64,000 nt of DNA, taken from NCBI GenBank assembly GCA_964649725.1, contig CAZYTM010000008.1:116601-180600 (forward strand), written 5' to 3'. A program made the position numbers and the translations under genes. The notes below the pieces were generated by a model. The model searched no databases. It was given only the letters and a program-made list of their open reading frames with translations, and was not told the origin of the DNA. Below, piece by piece: positions 17,125 to 26,747 of this stretch. Origin of the DNA: CAZYTM01 sp964649725 (GTDB lineage Bacteria > Desulfobacterota > Desulfuromonadia > Geobacterales > Geobacteraceae). Numbering within the stretch: position 1 is the stretch's first letter; each line of letters opens with the position of its first letter.

Positions 17125-17217
17125 CGCTATTTTCCTTTCCGGCTGGCAACATGGTCTGGACCGGCCAGCGCTGCTGACCGGCCCGACCGGAGTCACCACA
17201 CCATGTCTCTGTTATTT

Positions 17218-20200
17218 TCAGAATTTTTCGAAATCGTTATCCATGCCATCCTTGCTCTCCCCCAGATCCAGGTCATGGCCGACCGCTTTCTTGGTCACCT
17301 TGCCATGATCGACCGACTTCGCCTGGGCGATATGCTTCACCTTGGACTTGCTGACCGGCTTCAGTTCATGCCGTTCGACATGGACACCCCTCTTCGCCAG
17401 CTGGCCGCTCTCCCCGATACGGAAGAAGCCGATAGTCCCCTGCAGCTGCTCCGACTGGGAGGCGAGCTCTTCAGCGGTAGAAGCCATCTCTTCAGCTGCT
17501 GCGGCGTTCTTCTGGATAACCTGGTCGAGCTGCTGGATCGCCTTGTTGATCTGCTCGGCGCCGCTATCCTGCTCCTTGCTTGCTGCAGATATCTCCTGCA
17601 CAAGGTCAGCGGTCTTCTGGATATCAGGGAGGATGTTGGCCAGCATCTCGCCAGCCTTCTCCGCTACTTCGACACTGCTGGCCGACAGTTCGGATATCTC
17701 CCCTGCCGCGGCCTGGCTACGCTCGGCCAGCTTCCGCACCTCTGATGCCACCACGGCGAATCCCTTGCCATGTTCGCCGGCGCGGGCCGCCTCGATGGCG
17801 GCGTTCAACGCCAGCATGTTGGTCTGCCGGGCGATCTCCTCGATGATGGAGATCTTTGAGGCGATGTCGCGCATCGCCTGGACAGTCTCGGCAACCGCCT
17901 TGCCACCCTCCTTGGCATCTTCGGAGGACTTGATGGCGATCTTTTCCGTCTGCTGGGCGTTATCGGCATTCTGTCTGATGTTGGAGGTCATCTGCTCCAT
18001 GGAGGAGGATGCCTCTTCGGCAGATGCGGCCTGCTCGCTCGCCCCCTGGGACATCTCTTCCGACCCGGAGGACATCTGCTGCGAACCGGCAGCGACATTA
18101 TTGGCGGCAGTCTTCACTTCACTCACCACCTCGATAAGCTTCTGCACCATGGCAGAAAGTGCATGCATCAGCTCATCCTCGGCGGAGCGCTCCTTGAGCT
18201 CGACCATCAGGTTGCCACCGGCAACTTCGCGAGCTGCAGCGGTTATCCGGTTGGTCGCCTCGATCAGGACATTCAGATTGTTCTTGATGGAGTTGAAGTC
18301 GCCGTTATAGTTGTCAGTGATGACTGGCGGCATATCACCCTTGGAGATCCGGTCGACGTACTCGGCAGCCACATTGAGCGGCCCGATAACCGCATCGAGG
18401 GTTTCGTTGACCCCGGCGACGATCTTCTGGAAGTCCCCCTGATGTTTACTGGCGTCGGCCCGGGTGGCGAGTTTGCCCTCCACAGCAGCCTTGGCCAGCA
18501 TGTTGGCATCGGCCACCAGCTTGTTGACCGCTTCGATGCAGGTGTTGAGGTTGTTCTTGATGGTGTTGAAGTCGCCGTTGTAGTTATCGGTGATCTTTGC
18601 CGGGATATTCCCCTGACTGATCCGGTCGACATAATCGGCAGCTACATTGAGCGGCCCGATGACCGAGTCGAGACAGTCGTTGACCCCCTGGACGATCTTC
18701 TGGAAGTCCCCTTGATGTTTCGAGGCATCAGCGCGGGTGGCCAGCTTCCCTTCCACGGCCGCCGTGGATAGCATATTGGCGTCGGCGACCAGGGCATTGA
18801 CCGCAGTAATACAGGTATTGAGGTTGTTCTTGATGGTGTTGAAGTCGCCGTTGTAGGTATCGGTGATCTGCGGTGGGATGTTCCCCTTGGAGATCTTGTC
18901 CACGTAATCGGCGGCCACGTTCAGAGGCCCGATGACCGAGTCGAGGCAGTCGTTGACCCCCTTGACTATCTTCTGGTAGTCACCCTCATGCTTGGAGGCG
19001 TCGGCACGGGTGGCGAGCTTCCCTTCCACGGCCGCCACAGACAACATGTTGGCATCCGCCACCAGGGCGTTGATGTTTTTGATGGCGTTGTTCAGGTTAT
19101 CCTTGATGGTATTGAAGTCGCCATTGTAGTTGTCGGTGATTTGCGGAGGTATATTCCCTTTGGAGATCTTGTCCACGTAGTCGGCAGCCACGTTCAAGGG
19201 GCCGATCACCGAGTCGAGGCAGTCGTTGACCCCCTTGACGATCTTCTGGTAGTCACCCTCATGCTTGGAGGCGTCGGCGCGGGTGGCGAGCTTCCCTTCC
19301 ACGGCCGCCACAGACAACATGTTGGCATCGGCCACCAGAGCATTGATATTGTCGATGCAGTTATTCAGGTTCAGCTTGATCTCGTTGAAGTCGCCGTTGT
19401 AATTATCGGTGATCTTTGCCGGGATATCCCCCTTGCTGATCCGGTCGACATATTCGGCGGCCACGTTGAGCGGCCCGATGACCGCGTCGAGGCAGTCGTT
19501 GACCCCCTTGACGATCTTCTGGTAGTCACCCTGATGCTTGCTGGCGTCAGCGCGGGTGGCAAGCTTACCTTCCACGGCGGCGACCGACAACATGTTGGCA
19601 TCCGCCACCAGGGCGTTGATATTGTCGATGGCGTTATTCAGGTTCAGTTTGATCTCGTTGAAATCGCCATTATAGTTGTCGGTGATCTTCGGCGGGATAT
19701 CACCCTTGGAGATCCGGTCGACATATTCAGCTGCCACGTTCAAGGGACCTATGACCGAGTCGAGGCAGTCATTGACACCTTTCACTATCTTCTGGTAGTC
19801 ACCCTGATGTTTACTGGCGTCGGCGCGGGTGGCGAGCTTCCCTTCCACGGCCGCCACAGACAGCATGTTGGCGTCGGCCACCAGAGCGTTGATATTGTCG
19901 ATGCAGTTATTCAGGTTCAGCTTGATCTCGTTGAAATCGCCATTGTAGTTGTCGGTGATCTTTGGCGGGATATCACCCTTGGAGATCCGGTCGACATATT
20001 CGGCTGCCACGTTGAGTGGCCCGATCACCGCGTCGAGGCAGTCGTTGACCCCTACTACCACCTTCTGGAAATCTCCCTGATGTTTCGAGGCATCGGCGCG
20101 GGTGGCTAGTTTGCCTGCCACTGCAGCTTCGGAGAGCATCGATGCGTCGGCCACCAGGGCCTTGATCGTCTCAACCATCTTCTTCATGGCAGCCATGACA

Positions 20201-20946
20201 CTGTCGGTATCCCCAGCCTTTAGTTCGATCTCGCGTGAAAGGTCACCCACGGCCACCAGATTGGCCACTTCGCCCACATCCTTCGGATCGCCACCCAACT
20301 GGCGCAGCACCACCCGGGAGATGAACAGACCAAGACCGATGGCGAGTATTGCGCCGATAACAGTCAGGATGATCATGACTAAAGTGGCGCTGTTGGCCAT
20401 GGCGGTATTGCCGTCAGAAGTCTGCTTCCCGATCTTCACCTTCTGGTCGAACATCCAGTCCACTTGCTCCTGGATTCCAGTGCGGATTTTCTCCATTTCG
20501 CCGAACCAGAGCGCCATGGACTCGGCCCTTTTACCCTCCTTGATCATGGCCATATATTTGTCATTGACCTTGTCATAGGCATCCAGCCCCTGCTCCAGTT
20601 CACCCATCTTTTTCTTCCCCTCTTCGGTCACAAGGGTTTTTTTGTATGCCCCGACCAGCTTGGTCATTTCCGTTTCCCGCTCCTTGACCCTCTTTTCCAG
20701 ATCCTGGAGTTTTGCATCGGAATTGACTACACTCATTTCCAGCAGATTGACCCGCATCCGCTGAAAGGCGATGGCCGCTTCCCCTATCTCCCCAAGCGGC
20801 ACCGTCACCTTTTCATAAAGCAAAGTATCAGCCTTATCCATCTTCTTCAGGTCGATAATCCCGATCGCACCGATTACGCTGGCAATAACCGCCACCAGCA
20901 CAAACCCGCTCATCAACTTCTTTCTCAGACTCATGTTTTTCAACAT
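17218..20946 (-). CDS. Giant methyl-accepting chemotaxis protein with seven tandem di-HAMP units
   Basis: The 1242-residue receptor is more than twice the usual length. Order: TM1 (about residues 12-32), a periplasmic four-helix-bundle sensor (35-185), TM2 (188-210), a HAMP domain (212-262), then seven 91-residue repeats (263-899; each holds ALVADANML-AVEGKLATRAD and IGPLNVAAEYVDRISKGD, two HAMP-like halves), a further short linker, and the MCP signalling domain with the tip LALNAAIEAARAGEHGKGFA. It ends in DNDFEKF, a CheR-tether-like tail. Nearly the same sensor is found in the ordinary-length MCP at 32157-33878. Long poly-HAMP stacks are thought to relay or invert conformational signals. 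The cheW gene follows it. Confidence 0.95.
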   Translation of the reverse strand: MLKNMSLRKKLMSGFVLVAVIASVIGAIGIIDLKKMDKADTLLYEKVTVPLGEIGEAAIAFQRMRVNLLEMSVVNSDAKLQDLEKRVKERETEMTKLVGAYKKTLVTEEGKKKMGELEQGLDAYDKVNDKYMAMIKEGKRAESMALWFGEMEKIRTGIQEQVDWMFDQKVKIGKQTSDGNTAMANSATLVMIILTVIGAILAIGLGLFISRVVLRQLGGDPKDVGEVANLVAVGDLSREIELKAGDTDSVMAAMKKMVETIKALVADASMLSEAAVAGKLATRADASKHQGDFQKVVVGVNDCLDAVIGPLNVAAEYVDRISKGDIPPKITDNYNGDFNEIKLNLNNCIDNINALVADANMLSVAAVEGKLATRADASKHQGDYQKIVKGVNDCLDSVIGPLNVAAEYVDRISKGDIPPKITDNYNGDFNEIKLNLNNAIDNINALVADANMLSVAAVEGKLATRADASKHQGDYQKIVKGVNDCLDAVIGPLNVAAEYVDRISKGDIPAKITDNYNGDFNEIKLNLNNCIDNINALVADANMLSVAAVEGKLATRADASKHEGDYQKIVKGVNDCLDSVIGPLNVAADYVDKISKGNIPPQITDNYNGDFNTIKDNLNNAIKNINALVADANMLSVAAVEGKLATRADASKHEGDYQKIVKGVNDCLDSVIGPLNVAADYVDKISKGNIPPQITDTYNGDFNTIKNNLNTCITAVNALVADANMLSTAAVEGKLATRADASKHQGDFQKIVQGVNDCLDSVIGPLNVAADYVDRISQGNIPAKITDNYNGDFNTIKNNLNTCIEAVNKLVADANMLAKAAVEGKLATRADASKHQGDFQKIVAGVNETLDAVIGPLNVAAEYVDRISKGDMPPVITDNYNGDFNSIKNNLNVLIEATNRITAAAREVAGGNLMVELKERSAEDELMHALSAMVQKLIEVVSEVKTAANNVAAGSQQMSSGSEEMSQGASEQAASAEEASSSMEQMTSNIRQNADNAQQTEKIAIKSSEDAKEGGKAVAETVQAMRDIASKISIIEEIARQTNMLALNAAIEAARAGEHGKGFAVVASEVRKLAERSQAAAGEISELSASSVEVAEKAGEMLANILPDIQKTADLVQEISAASKEQDSGAEQINKAIQQLDQVIQKNAAAAEEMASTAEELASQSEQLQGTIGFFRIGESGQLAKRGVHVERHELKPVSKSKVKHIAQAKSVDHGKVTKKAVGHDLDLGESKDGMDNDFEKF
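18250..20160. repeat. Seven tandem 273-bp coding repeats (di-HAMP units)
   Basis: A 273-base unit is repeated seven times within the giant MCP gene. Units 2 to 5 are the most alike; the first and last diverge most. This identity makes the locus prone to copy-number change and to assembly collapse or expansion, so the copy number should be treated as provisional. Confidence 0.9.
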
Positions 20947-21022
20947 TGATCTACCTCCTCTTGGTTAGGATCCCGGAATTAACATTGCACACAGTGCCTA
21001 AAAGCCTTCGCTCGTTACCATT

Positions 21023-21637
21023 TCACCCCCACCGATCAGCGCTGCTGATCGGCCCACTGTTCACCCTGCTCAATGAATTGACTATCATTTCATGCCCCCC
21101 CTTGATAACCGGATCATCATGACCTGAATATATCTTTCTGATATCCCTGCCGGCGAGCTTTGCCAGGGCGTCGACAAAAGTCCGGGGATGGGAACCCCCG
21201 TCACCCCTTACCTGAAGCTGCATGTCACCGGAGAAGAGCGCCTTTGCAGAGGGGACATAGAGACAGATGGAGTCTGAAGAGTGTACCGGCGTATGGATCA
21301 CCTCGATGACTCCGTCCCCGGCCTTGAAGATATGGCCGTCATAGAGGAGCTCATCGACTCCCGGCCCATCGAGGAATGCCATTACCCGGGCGCCGAAGCG
21401 CTGCTTCAGGGGAAGCACCCCGCCGGCATGGTCGAAGTGGTTGTGGGTGAGGATTATCTGCTCCACTGCCACCTTGCCGAACCCGGTCGAGCGGTGTTCT
21501 ATCTCGTCGATGATAAAGCCGTCTATCCCCGGATCGATGACTGTGTTGACATCTTCTATCCTGTTCCAGTCACCAAGGAGCAGATACGAATTGCAGCTGT
21601 AGGAGAGCTCTCGCTTGTTCAGCTGGATGATCTTCAT
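21023..21637 (-). CDS. Metallo-beta-lactamase-fold protein in the chemotaxis island
   Basis: The 204-residue protein has a canonical two-metal MBL site: THNHFDHAGG (HxHxDH), HTPVHSSDS (His), FSGDMQL (bridging Asp) and YSGHDD (last His). It therefore looks like a hydrolase; no substrate can be deduced. Its ATG directly follows the stop of the CheR-like gene (TAG-ATG), so the two are translated together. MBL-fold proteins occur in some chemotaxis clusters, for example the diiron oxygen-binding ODP of Treponema, but that family has altered ligands, whereas the ligands here are standard. The next gene is the poly-HAMP receptor. Confidence 0.85.
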   Translation of the reverse strand: MKIIQLNKRELSYSCNSYLLLGDWNRIEDVNTVIDPGIDGFIIDEIEHRSTGFGKVAVEQIILTHNHFDHAGGVLPLKQRFGARVMAFLDGPGVDELLYDGHIFKAGDGVIEVIHTPVHSSDSICLYVPSAKALFSGDMQLQVRGDGGSHPRTFVDALAKLAGRDIRKIYSGHDDPVIKGGHEMIVNSLSRVNSGPISSADRWG

Positions 21638-22249
21638 CTACTGCTCCCCGTTCTTCTTGAAGAGCTGCGCGTCGGGCGCCACCTGGGTGAAGAGGTGGGC
21701 GACCTCGGCCGGCAGTTTCTGGGTATTCTCTGTTGCCAGGTAACCACCCGGCGCCAGCGCCTGATGAAACATTTTGAAGACCTCGACCCGTTCCGGATAC
21801 TGGAAATGGAGCAGCACGTTCTTGCAGACCACCAGGCAGTAGTCCTGCCCTACCGGCTTCAAAGAGAGGAGATCGTGGTACTGGAAATGGACGCGGCTGG
21901 TCAATGCCGCCACGACCCGCAGCTGGCCAGGCTTGTCGGCCGGCTCGAAATATTTCTGCCGGAGCTCCGCCGGGGTGCGCTGCAGTTCGTCAGCAGGGTA
22001 GGTAGCAGCTGTGACGATATCGCCGAAATTGTTGGCCCGGTCATAGTCGGTCGCATCTATGCGGAGGTTCTTGAAGCCGAACTGGTTCATCTTTTCGGCA
22101 AAGATCATCGCAATGGTGTAGGTCTCCTGACCCAGGGCGCAGCCGGCGTCCCAGATCTTGATCCGGCTTCTGCCGCTGGCATAACTGATCATATGGTCGG
22201 CCGCATACTCAAGGGTCGGTTGGTCACGCATGAAAAAGGTAAAGGCCAT
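21638..22249 (-). CDS. CheR-like methyltransferase lacking the N-terminal domain
   Basis: The 203-residue protein is only the SAM-binding part of CheR. It shows IWDAGCALGQETYTIAMIFA (SAM loop), IDATDYD and CKNVLLHFQ, which match motifs of the full-length CheR at 14742-15605 (SAGCSTGEEPYTLAM, CRNVIIYF). The helical CheR_N domain that reads the receptor helix is absent, and the start MAFTFFMRDQPTLEYA corresponds to the TDFFRE region. Its target could be something other than standard receptors. It ends directly at the start of the MBL-fold gene. The start codon has GAGGAG very close (2 bases), so ATG 22231 remains possible. Confidence 0.85.
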   Translation of the reverse strand: MAFTFFMRDQPTLEYAADHMISYASGRSRIKIWDAGCALGQETYTIAMIFAEKMNQFGFKNLRIDATDYDRANNFGDIVTAATYPADELQRTPAELRQKYFEPADKPGQLRVVAALTSRVHFQYHDLLSLKPVGQDYCLVVCKNVLLHFQYPERVEVFKMFHQALAPGGYLATENTQKLPAEVAHLFTQVAPDAQLFKKNGEQ

Positions 22250-22298
22250 CGCTCCTCACAAGATCCGTGGGATAATAACTTCCTGTAAAGCACCGACC

Positions 22299-22324
22299 GA
22301 CCCCCTCCCCCAGATAAAGGGGGT
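22299..22324 (-). terminator. GC-rich hairpin after the PAS/GAF kinase gene
   Basis: ACCCCCT and AGGGGGT can pair around a short loop. The composition resembles a reduced copy of the palindromic element found after the MCP genes. No T-run follows, so termination is uncertain. Confidence 0.35.
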
Positions 22325-22503
22325 TGCGGGGATATGAGTCAAACCGCCAATTTTATTGTTGGAGAATACGAATCTGGACTACTGTGATATGTTTCGACTT
22401 GAGGGGGGAAATCGTGATGAGGGAATACCCGAACTTTAACTACGAAAAACCTTAGAGATGATTAAGAAGTCATTACTAATCCGATCTGCATTTGACAATA
22501 TGA

Positions 22504-24711
22504 TCAGTTTCTCGGCAGGGCTACTCCAGCCGGATCGAGCGGCGCCCAGATAGTAATGCTGGCACCCTCGCCACTGGCGCTTTTGATCTGGACTCTCCCA
22601 CCCAGATGCTCGATGCGCTGGGAGATGCTTGCCAGACCGAACCCCCGCAGCGCAGCATCTCTCCCCTGTAGTTCTGCAACATCAAACCCGACGCCATCAT
22701 CCCAGACGGTTATCTTTAATTTATCGGCCTCTCTTGCCAGCACTATAGCGACATATTCCGCCTGCGCATGTTTGGCGACATTCACCAGCAGCTCCCGCAC
22801 CACCTGGAAGAGGGTGACCTTCACCGCTTCGGTAAGCGGCTTCTCCTTGCTGTCATCCGAAAATTCCACCCGGAACCGATGTTCTTTCTGGAACCTCTCC
22901 CCAAGCGCATCGAGCGCTGCCTCCAGGCCTACTTCATAGAGGAGCGGCGGGCTTATCTGCAGAGTCAGCGAACGGACAGAATGGATCGAATCATCAACGA
23001 GCCGGCGCACCTCTGCCAGGACTTCAGCAGTATCATGACCATCCTTCTTCAGTTCTGAATCGAGTTTCATCTTGGCAAAGACAAGCGTCTGACCGATCTG
23101 GTCATGCAGTTCGATCGCCAGCCGCCGCCGTTCACTCTCTTCGGCCATGGCCAGCTCTATCGCCATGGTGTCGAGCTGGCTTTTTTTGATGCTGAGCCTC
23201 TCCTCAACCCGTTTGCGCTCGGTAATATCGCGTAGAAAAACCACACACTGGCCACCATTAACGGGATGGAACTGGACACTCACTTCGACATGGAAAAATA
23301 TCCCCTCCTTGCGTCGATGAATCGACTCGAAGCGTACCTCACCTTTCTCCACGATCTTCTCCATGCGGGCTGCGGTGTCGTCTGCTGTTTCGGTCGCTTC
23401 CAGGTCAGGTATACTCATCGCCAGCAGTTCCTCCGAACTGTAGCCGCTCATCCGGCAATAGGCTTCATTCACCTCCATCAGCCGCCCCTGCATATCTACC
23501 ACCCAGAAACCGTCCATGGCCGTACGGAGGATCGCCCGATGTCTTTCTTCGCTCTCCAGCAGCAATTGCTCCGAGCGCTTCCGCATCAGTGCCACCCCCA
23601 AGAGCGAGGCGATCCCCTCCAGAAGTTCGATCATATCGAGAGTGAAACACCCTTTGCGCCGGTCGTTGAACTGCAGCAGACCGACAATCCTCTCCTTGTC
23701 GCGAACCGGCACCAGCGCTACAGAGGCATAACCTTGATGGATACATTGATTGCGTGGATGGAGCCGCGGGTCCTGGTCAGCCGGAATATCCAAAAGCGGC
23801 AGTGAATCGTTGGTCCAGCAGCTCCCCCCCTTGGTAAAGAGCGGGTTGGCCGGGTCGGTCCGGCCGGAGATGATCAGACCGCAGGTACATTCCAGACTGA
23901 CCTTGCCGTCAATGTCACGGCAGAGGCCGCCATCCACGCCCCGTTTAAGCAGTGAGTCCTCTTTGTGCAGAAAATCCTCAGGGAAACCTTGCTGGGCAAA
24001 ATAGGGGAAGTCATCCCCATGCTGCAGACGGATTCCCACAGCATCGAATCCGCTCCGCATCTTTAACAGGGAGATGACATGCTCTATGGAATCACTGATA
24101 TCTCCTGGGTCGTTAAGTATCTGCAGTACTTCCCGCCCCATCTCTCGATATGTCTCCCGCTTCTTCCGCTCGGTGATGTCGCTCAGCACGATATAGCAGA
24201 GCGGCAGATCGTCACCCCCCAGGGAAGTCCTGCCAGAGAGCTGCACCCAGAATTGTGTCCCGTCCGTTTTAACCATCCGCAGTTCGCAGCTCTGCGGCGT
24301 ACCGCTGGCAAAGAGCTCTCTGCTGAAGAGGTAGTAGTTATCCCGGTCCTCCTTGCAGATGAACCGGGTGAGCGACCCTCGCACCAGTTTGCTCCGAGGC
24401 ACCCCGAGCAGGTTCGCCGCGGTGATGTTGGCGTCTCTGATAACCAGCTCGCTGGTAACAGTGCAAAAACCGACCGGCGCCAGGTCATAGAGATCGAAAT
24501 AGCGAGCCTTCAGGGCAGCCAGTTCCACATGGGAGCGGCGGAGCTCCTCATTCTGCATCTCGAGTTCTATCTGGTGTACCTGCAGCTCATGATGCAGCTG
24601 ATTCGCATCTTCGAGCGACTTTACCCCTTTGCTCGGCACCGCTCCGGAGTCGAGTTTAACTTCGGCACTGTTACGCAGTTGCTCTCTTGCTGCACTTCTT
24701 TTGACAGCCAT
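22504..24711 (-). CDS. PAS-GAF-PAS sensor histidine kinase (NarX/HisKA_3 type)
   Basis: This 735-residue cytoplasmic kinase has no transmembrane segments. Order: N-terminal coiled coil, PAS (about residues 70-190; DLYDLAPVGFCTVTSELVIR), GAF-like domain (200-385; with C-x-C in LECTCGLIISGR and a Cys at KGGSCW), PAS (390-510; MDGFWVVDMQGRLMEVNEAY), then HisKA_3 with phospho-His in AIELHDQIGQTL and an ATPase domain (DDGVGFDVAEL, GFGLASISQRIEHLGG). The Cys residues in the GAF part could bind a cofactor. It lies after an MCP gene, has its own extended -10 promoter, and probably signals to a NarL-type regulator. Confidence 0.9.
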   Translation of the reverse strand: MAVKRSAAREQLRNSAEVKLDSGAVPSKGVKSLEDANQLHHELQVHQIELEMQNEELRRSHVELAALKARYFDLYDLAPVGFCTVTSELVIRDANITAANLLGVPRSKLVRGSLTRFICKEDRDNYYLFSRELFASGTPQSCELRMVKTDGTQFWVQLSGRTSLGGDDLPLCYIVLSDITERKKRETYREMGREVLQILNDPGDISDSIEHVISLLKMRSGFDAVGIRLQHGDDFPYFAQQGFPEDFLHKEDSLLKRGVDGGLCRDIDGKVSLECTCGLIISGRTDPANPLFTKGGSCWTNDSLPLLDIPADQDPRLHPRNQCIHQGYASVALVPVRDKERIVGLLQFNDRRKGCFTLDMIELLEGIASLLGVALMRKRSEQLLLESEERHRAILRTAMDGFWVVDMQGRLMEVNEAYCRMSGYSSEELLAMSIPDLEATETADDTAARMEKIVEKGEVRFESIHRRKEGIFFHVEVSVQFHPVNGGQCVVFLRDITERKRVEERLSIKKSQLDTMAIELAMAEESERRRLAIELHDQIGQTLVFAKMKLDSELKKDGHDTAEVLAEVRRLVDDSIHSVRSLTLQISPPLLYEVGLEAALDALGERFQKEHRFRVEFSDDSKEKPLTEAVKVTLFQVVRELLVNVAKHAQAEYVAIVLAREADKLKITVWDDGVGFDVAELQGRDAALRGFGLASISQRIEHLGGRVQIKSASGEGASITIWAPLDPAGVALPRN

Positions 24712-24788
24712 CGGTCTGCTCCCTGATCATTCATCAATATTCAATCGGGCGTATGGCAAATCCCGGCGGAGAATATTTGTCATGCCAG

Positions 24789-24797
24789 ATTATACCA
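24789..24797 (-). promoter_or_regulatory. Extended -10 promoter for the PAS/GAF kinase gene
   Basis: On the minus strand TGGTATAAT is a perfect extended -10 (TGnTATAAT) 78 bases before the kinase start. No good -35 is present. Confidence 0.45.
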
Positions 24798-24889
24798 TAT
24801 AAATGAGGGGTGCAGCTTGCGCCGGCAATTATCCTGAACGACAAGACCTCCGAGGCTATTAAACCCTGGAGGTCTGTTGTGCTATCATG

Positions 24890-24961
24890 CCACCCCTGGC
24901 CCCTCCTGAAACAGGAGGGTGACTGCAAGCTCCCCTCATTGATAAAGAGGGGCCGGGGGTG
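24890..24961 (-). repeat. GC-rich palindromic element, copy a (after MCP)
   Basis: Two adjacent hairpins, CCCCTCCTG-AAACAGGAGG and CTCCCCTC-ATTGATAAAGAGGGG, lie inside outer arms CCACCCCTGG and CCGGGGGTG. It is immediately 3' of the MCP gene that ends at 24975. Another hairpin, AGACCTCC/GGAGGTCT, is next to it at 24844-24875. Five related copies exist in the window. Confidence 0.75.
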
Positions 24962-24974
24962 ATCGTCTTATTAC

Positions 24975-26699
24975 TCAGAACTTCTCGAACTCGCTGTCCA
25001 GCTTGTCGTTCCCCAGGTCGAGTGAATACCCTTCGGCACCGACCGCCTGCTTGGTGACGGCCGCCTCCCGGGCCGGAGCCGCTTTAGCTTTCTTGGCCTG
25101 GCCGATATGGGCTATCGCCCCCTTCCTGACCGGCTTCGGTCGTGCCTCGGCAAGGGGCTCACGCTGCGGGAGACTCCTCGTCATCCCCCGCTCGTCGATG
25201 CGGAAGAAGGAGATGGTGCTCTGCAGCTGTTCCGCCTGGCTCGACAGCTCTTCGGCGGTGGAAGCCATCTCCTCGCTTGCACTGGCGTTCTGCTGGATCA
25301 CCTGGTCGAGCTGCTGGATAGCCTTGTTGATCTGCTCGGCACCGGTATCCTGCTCCTTGCTCGCTGCCGATATCTCCTGCACCAGTTCAGCGGTCCGCTG
25401 GATGTCCGGGACCAGCTTGGATAGCAGCTCGCCAGCCTTCTCCGCCACCTCGACGCTGGTGGAGGAGAGTTCCGAGATCTCCGCCGCCGCCTTCTGGCTC
25501 CGCTCCGCCAGCTTCCTCACTTCACTTGCCACCACTGCGAACCCCTTGCCATGCTCGCCGGCCCGGGCCGCCTCGATCGCCGCGTTCAGCGCCAGCAGAT
25601 TGGTCTGTCGGGCGATCTCCTCGATGATGGAGATCTTCCCGGCGATCTCCTTCATGGCGGTGACGGTCTCGGCTACCGCACTCCCACCCTCTTTCGCGTC
25701 GGTCGCCGACTTGATGGCGATCTTCTCGGTCTGCAGGGCGTTGTCGGCATTCTGTTTGATGTTGGAAGACATCTCTTCCATCGATGACGACGCCTCTTCT
25801 GCTGCGGCAGCCTGCTCGCTAGCCCCCTGGCTCATCTCTTCCGAACCGGAGGAGAGCTGCTGGCTCCCGGCTGCCACGTTGTCAGAGGCGGACTTCACAT
25901 CCGCCACCACCTCTTTCAGCTTCTCCACCATGTTCCCCATGGCGGTCAAAAGCTGGCCGGTCTCGTCCTTGCTGGTCGCCTCTATCTTCACTGTCAGGTC
26001 ACCGTCGGCCAGCCGGTTGGAAGCCTCCACCGCCTCCTTGATCGGTCGCGAGATGATCCGGGCGATCAATACGCCAAGGCCGATTGCCAGGGCCAGGCCG
26101 ATTGCCAGGAAGATCGCGGTGGTGGTGATTGCCGCCTTGGCAGATGCCTCATTCTCGGCATCCTTCTTTTTCGCCAGGTCGATCTTGATATCGCCAAGCT
26201 TCTGGATCGCATCATCTACGCTTCTTGCCGCAGTTGCAGCAGCTTCGGTCCGCATGAAGGCGACCGCTTCACTACTCTTGCCGGCCATTGCCAGGCCGGT
26301 AATCTTCTCCAGGATCGGCTTGAACTTCTCCTGTTCGCCCTTGATGTCGGCAAACGCTTTTTTGGTCTCGGCAGACTTCAACGATTTCTCGATCTCCGGC
26401 ATGCTGTCGGCAATGGTCTTCTCCAGCTCCTTGATCCTGGCAGCATATTTGTTCCGCTGTTCTGCCGTATCAGCCAGGGCGATATCCCGGTAGTTGACCC
26501 GGATCCGCTGAAACGCCACCGCAACATCCATAATAGGCGCCATCGGTTTGGTGTTCAGTTCATACATGGCCGATCCAGACTCTTCCATCTGCCTCAGCTC
26601 ATAGATCCCCAGTACCCCGATGGCGCAGGCGATCAGGGCTACTGTCATGAAACTTGCCAAAAGTTTGGTACTGATTTTCAGGTTATAGAACCATCTCAT
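24975..26699 (-). CDS. Methyl-accepting chemotaxis protein, four-helix-bundle sensor
   Basis: The 574-residue receptor has TM1 (about 10-30), a periplasmic helical sensor domain (35-185; KPMAPIMDVAVAFQRIRVNY), TM2 (190-212), HAMP (213-265; RPIKEAVEASNRLADGDLTV) and the MCP signalling domain with tip LALNAAIEAARAGEHGKGFA. The tail is a positively charged linker ending in LDSEFEKF, a CheR-tether-like peptide. The signalling domain is almost identical to those of the MCPs at 27862-29583 and 32157-33878, whereas the sensor differs. It is preceded by its paired cheW (26951-27460) across a heptamer array. Confidence 0.95.
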   Translation of the reverse strand: MRWFYNLKISTKLLASFMTVALIACAIGVLGIYELRQMEESGSAMYELNTKPMAPIMDVAVAFQRIRVNYRDIALADTAEQRNKYAARIKELEKTIADSMPEIEKSLKSAETKKAFADIKGEQEKFKPILEKITGLAMAGKSSEAVAFMRTEAAATAARSVDDAIQKLGDIKIDLAKKKDAENEASAKAAITTTAIFLAIGLALAIGLGVLIARIISRPIKEAVEASNRLADGDLTVKIEATSKDETGQLLTAMGNMVEKLKEVVADVKSASDNVAAGSQQLSSGSEEMSQGASEQAAAAEEASSSMEEMSSNIKQNADNALQTEKIAIKSATDAKEGGSAVAETVTAMKEIAGKISIIEEIARQTNLLALNAAIEAARAGEHGKGFAVVASEVRKLAERSQKAAAEISELSSTSVEVAEKAGELLSKLVPDIQRTAELVQEISAASKEQDTGAEQINKAIQQLDQVIQQNASASEEMASTAEELSSQAEQLQSTISFFRIDERGMTRSLPQREPLAEARPKPVRKGAIAHIGQAKKAKAAPAREAAVTKQAVGAEGYSLDLGNDKLDSEFEKF

Positions 26700-26747
26700 G
26701 GTCTTTTCTCCTCTAAATAGTTATTTGTAACTGCACGCTGGAAGCTC

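Noticed and set aside
18250..20160. Regular repeats that could be mistaken for a CRISPR array or phage tail repeat
   Set aside because: Units are 273 bases, in frame and encode HAMP-like domains; no short repeat-spacer structure.
20975..20992. Possible sigma-54 promoter (GGCACTGTGTGCAAT) before the giant MCP
   Set aside because: The GG and GC elements are 8 bases apart rather than the required 10.
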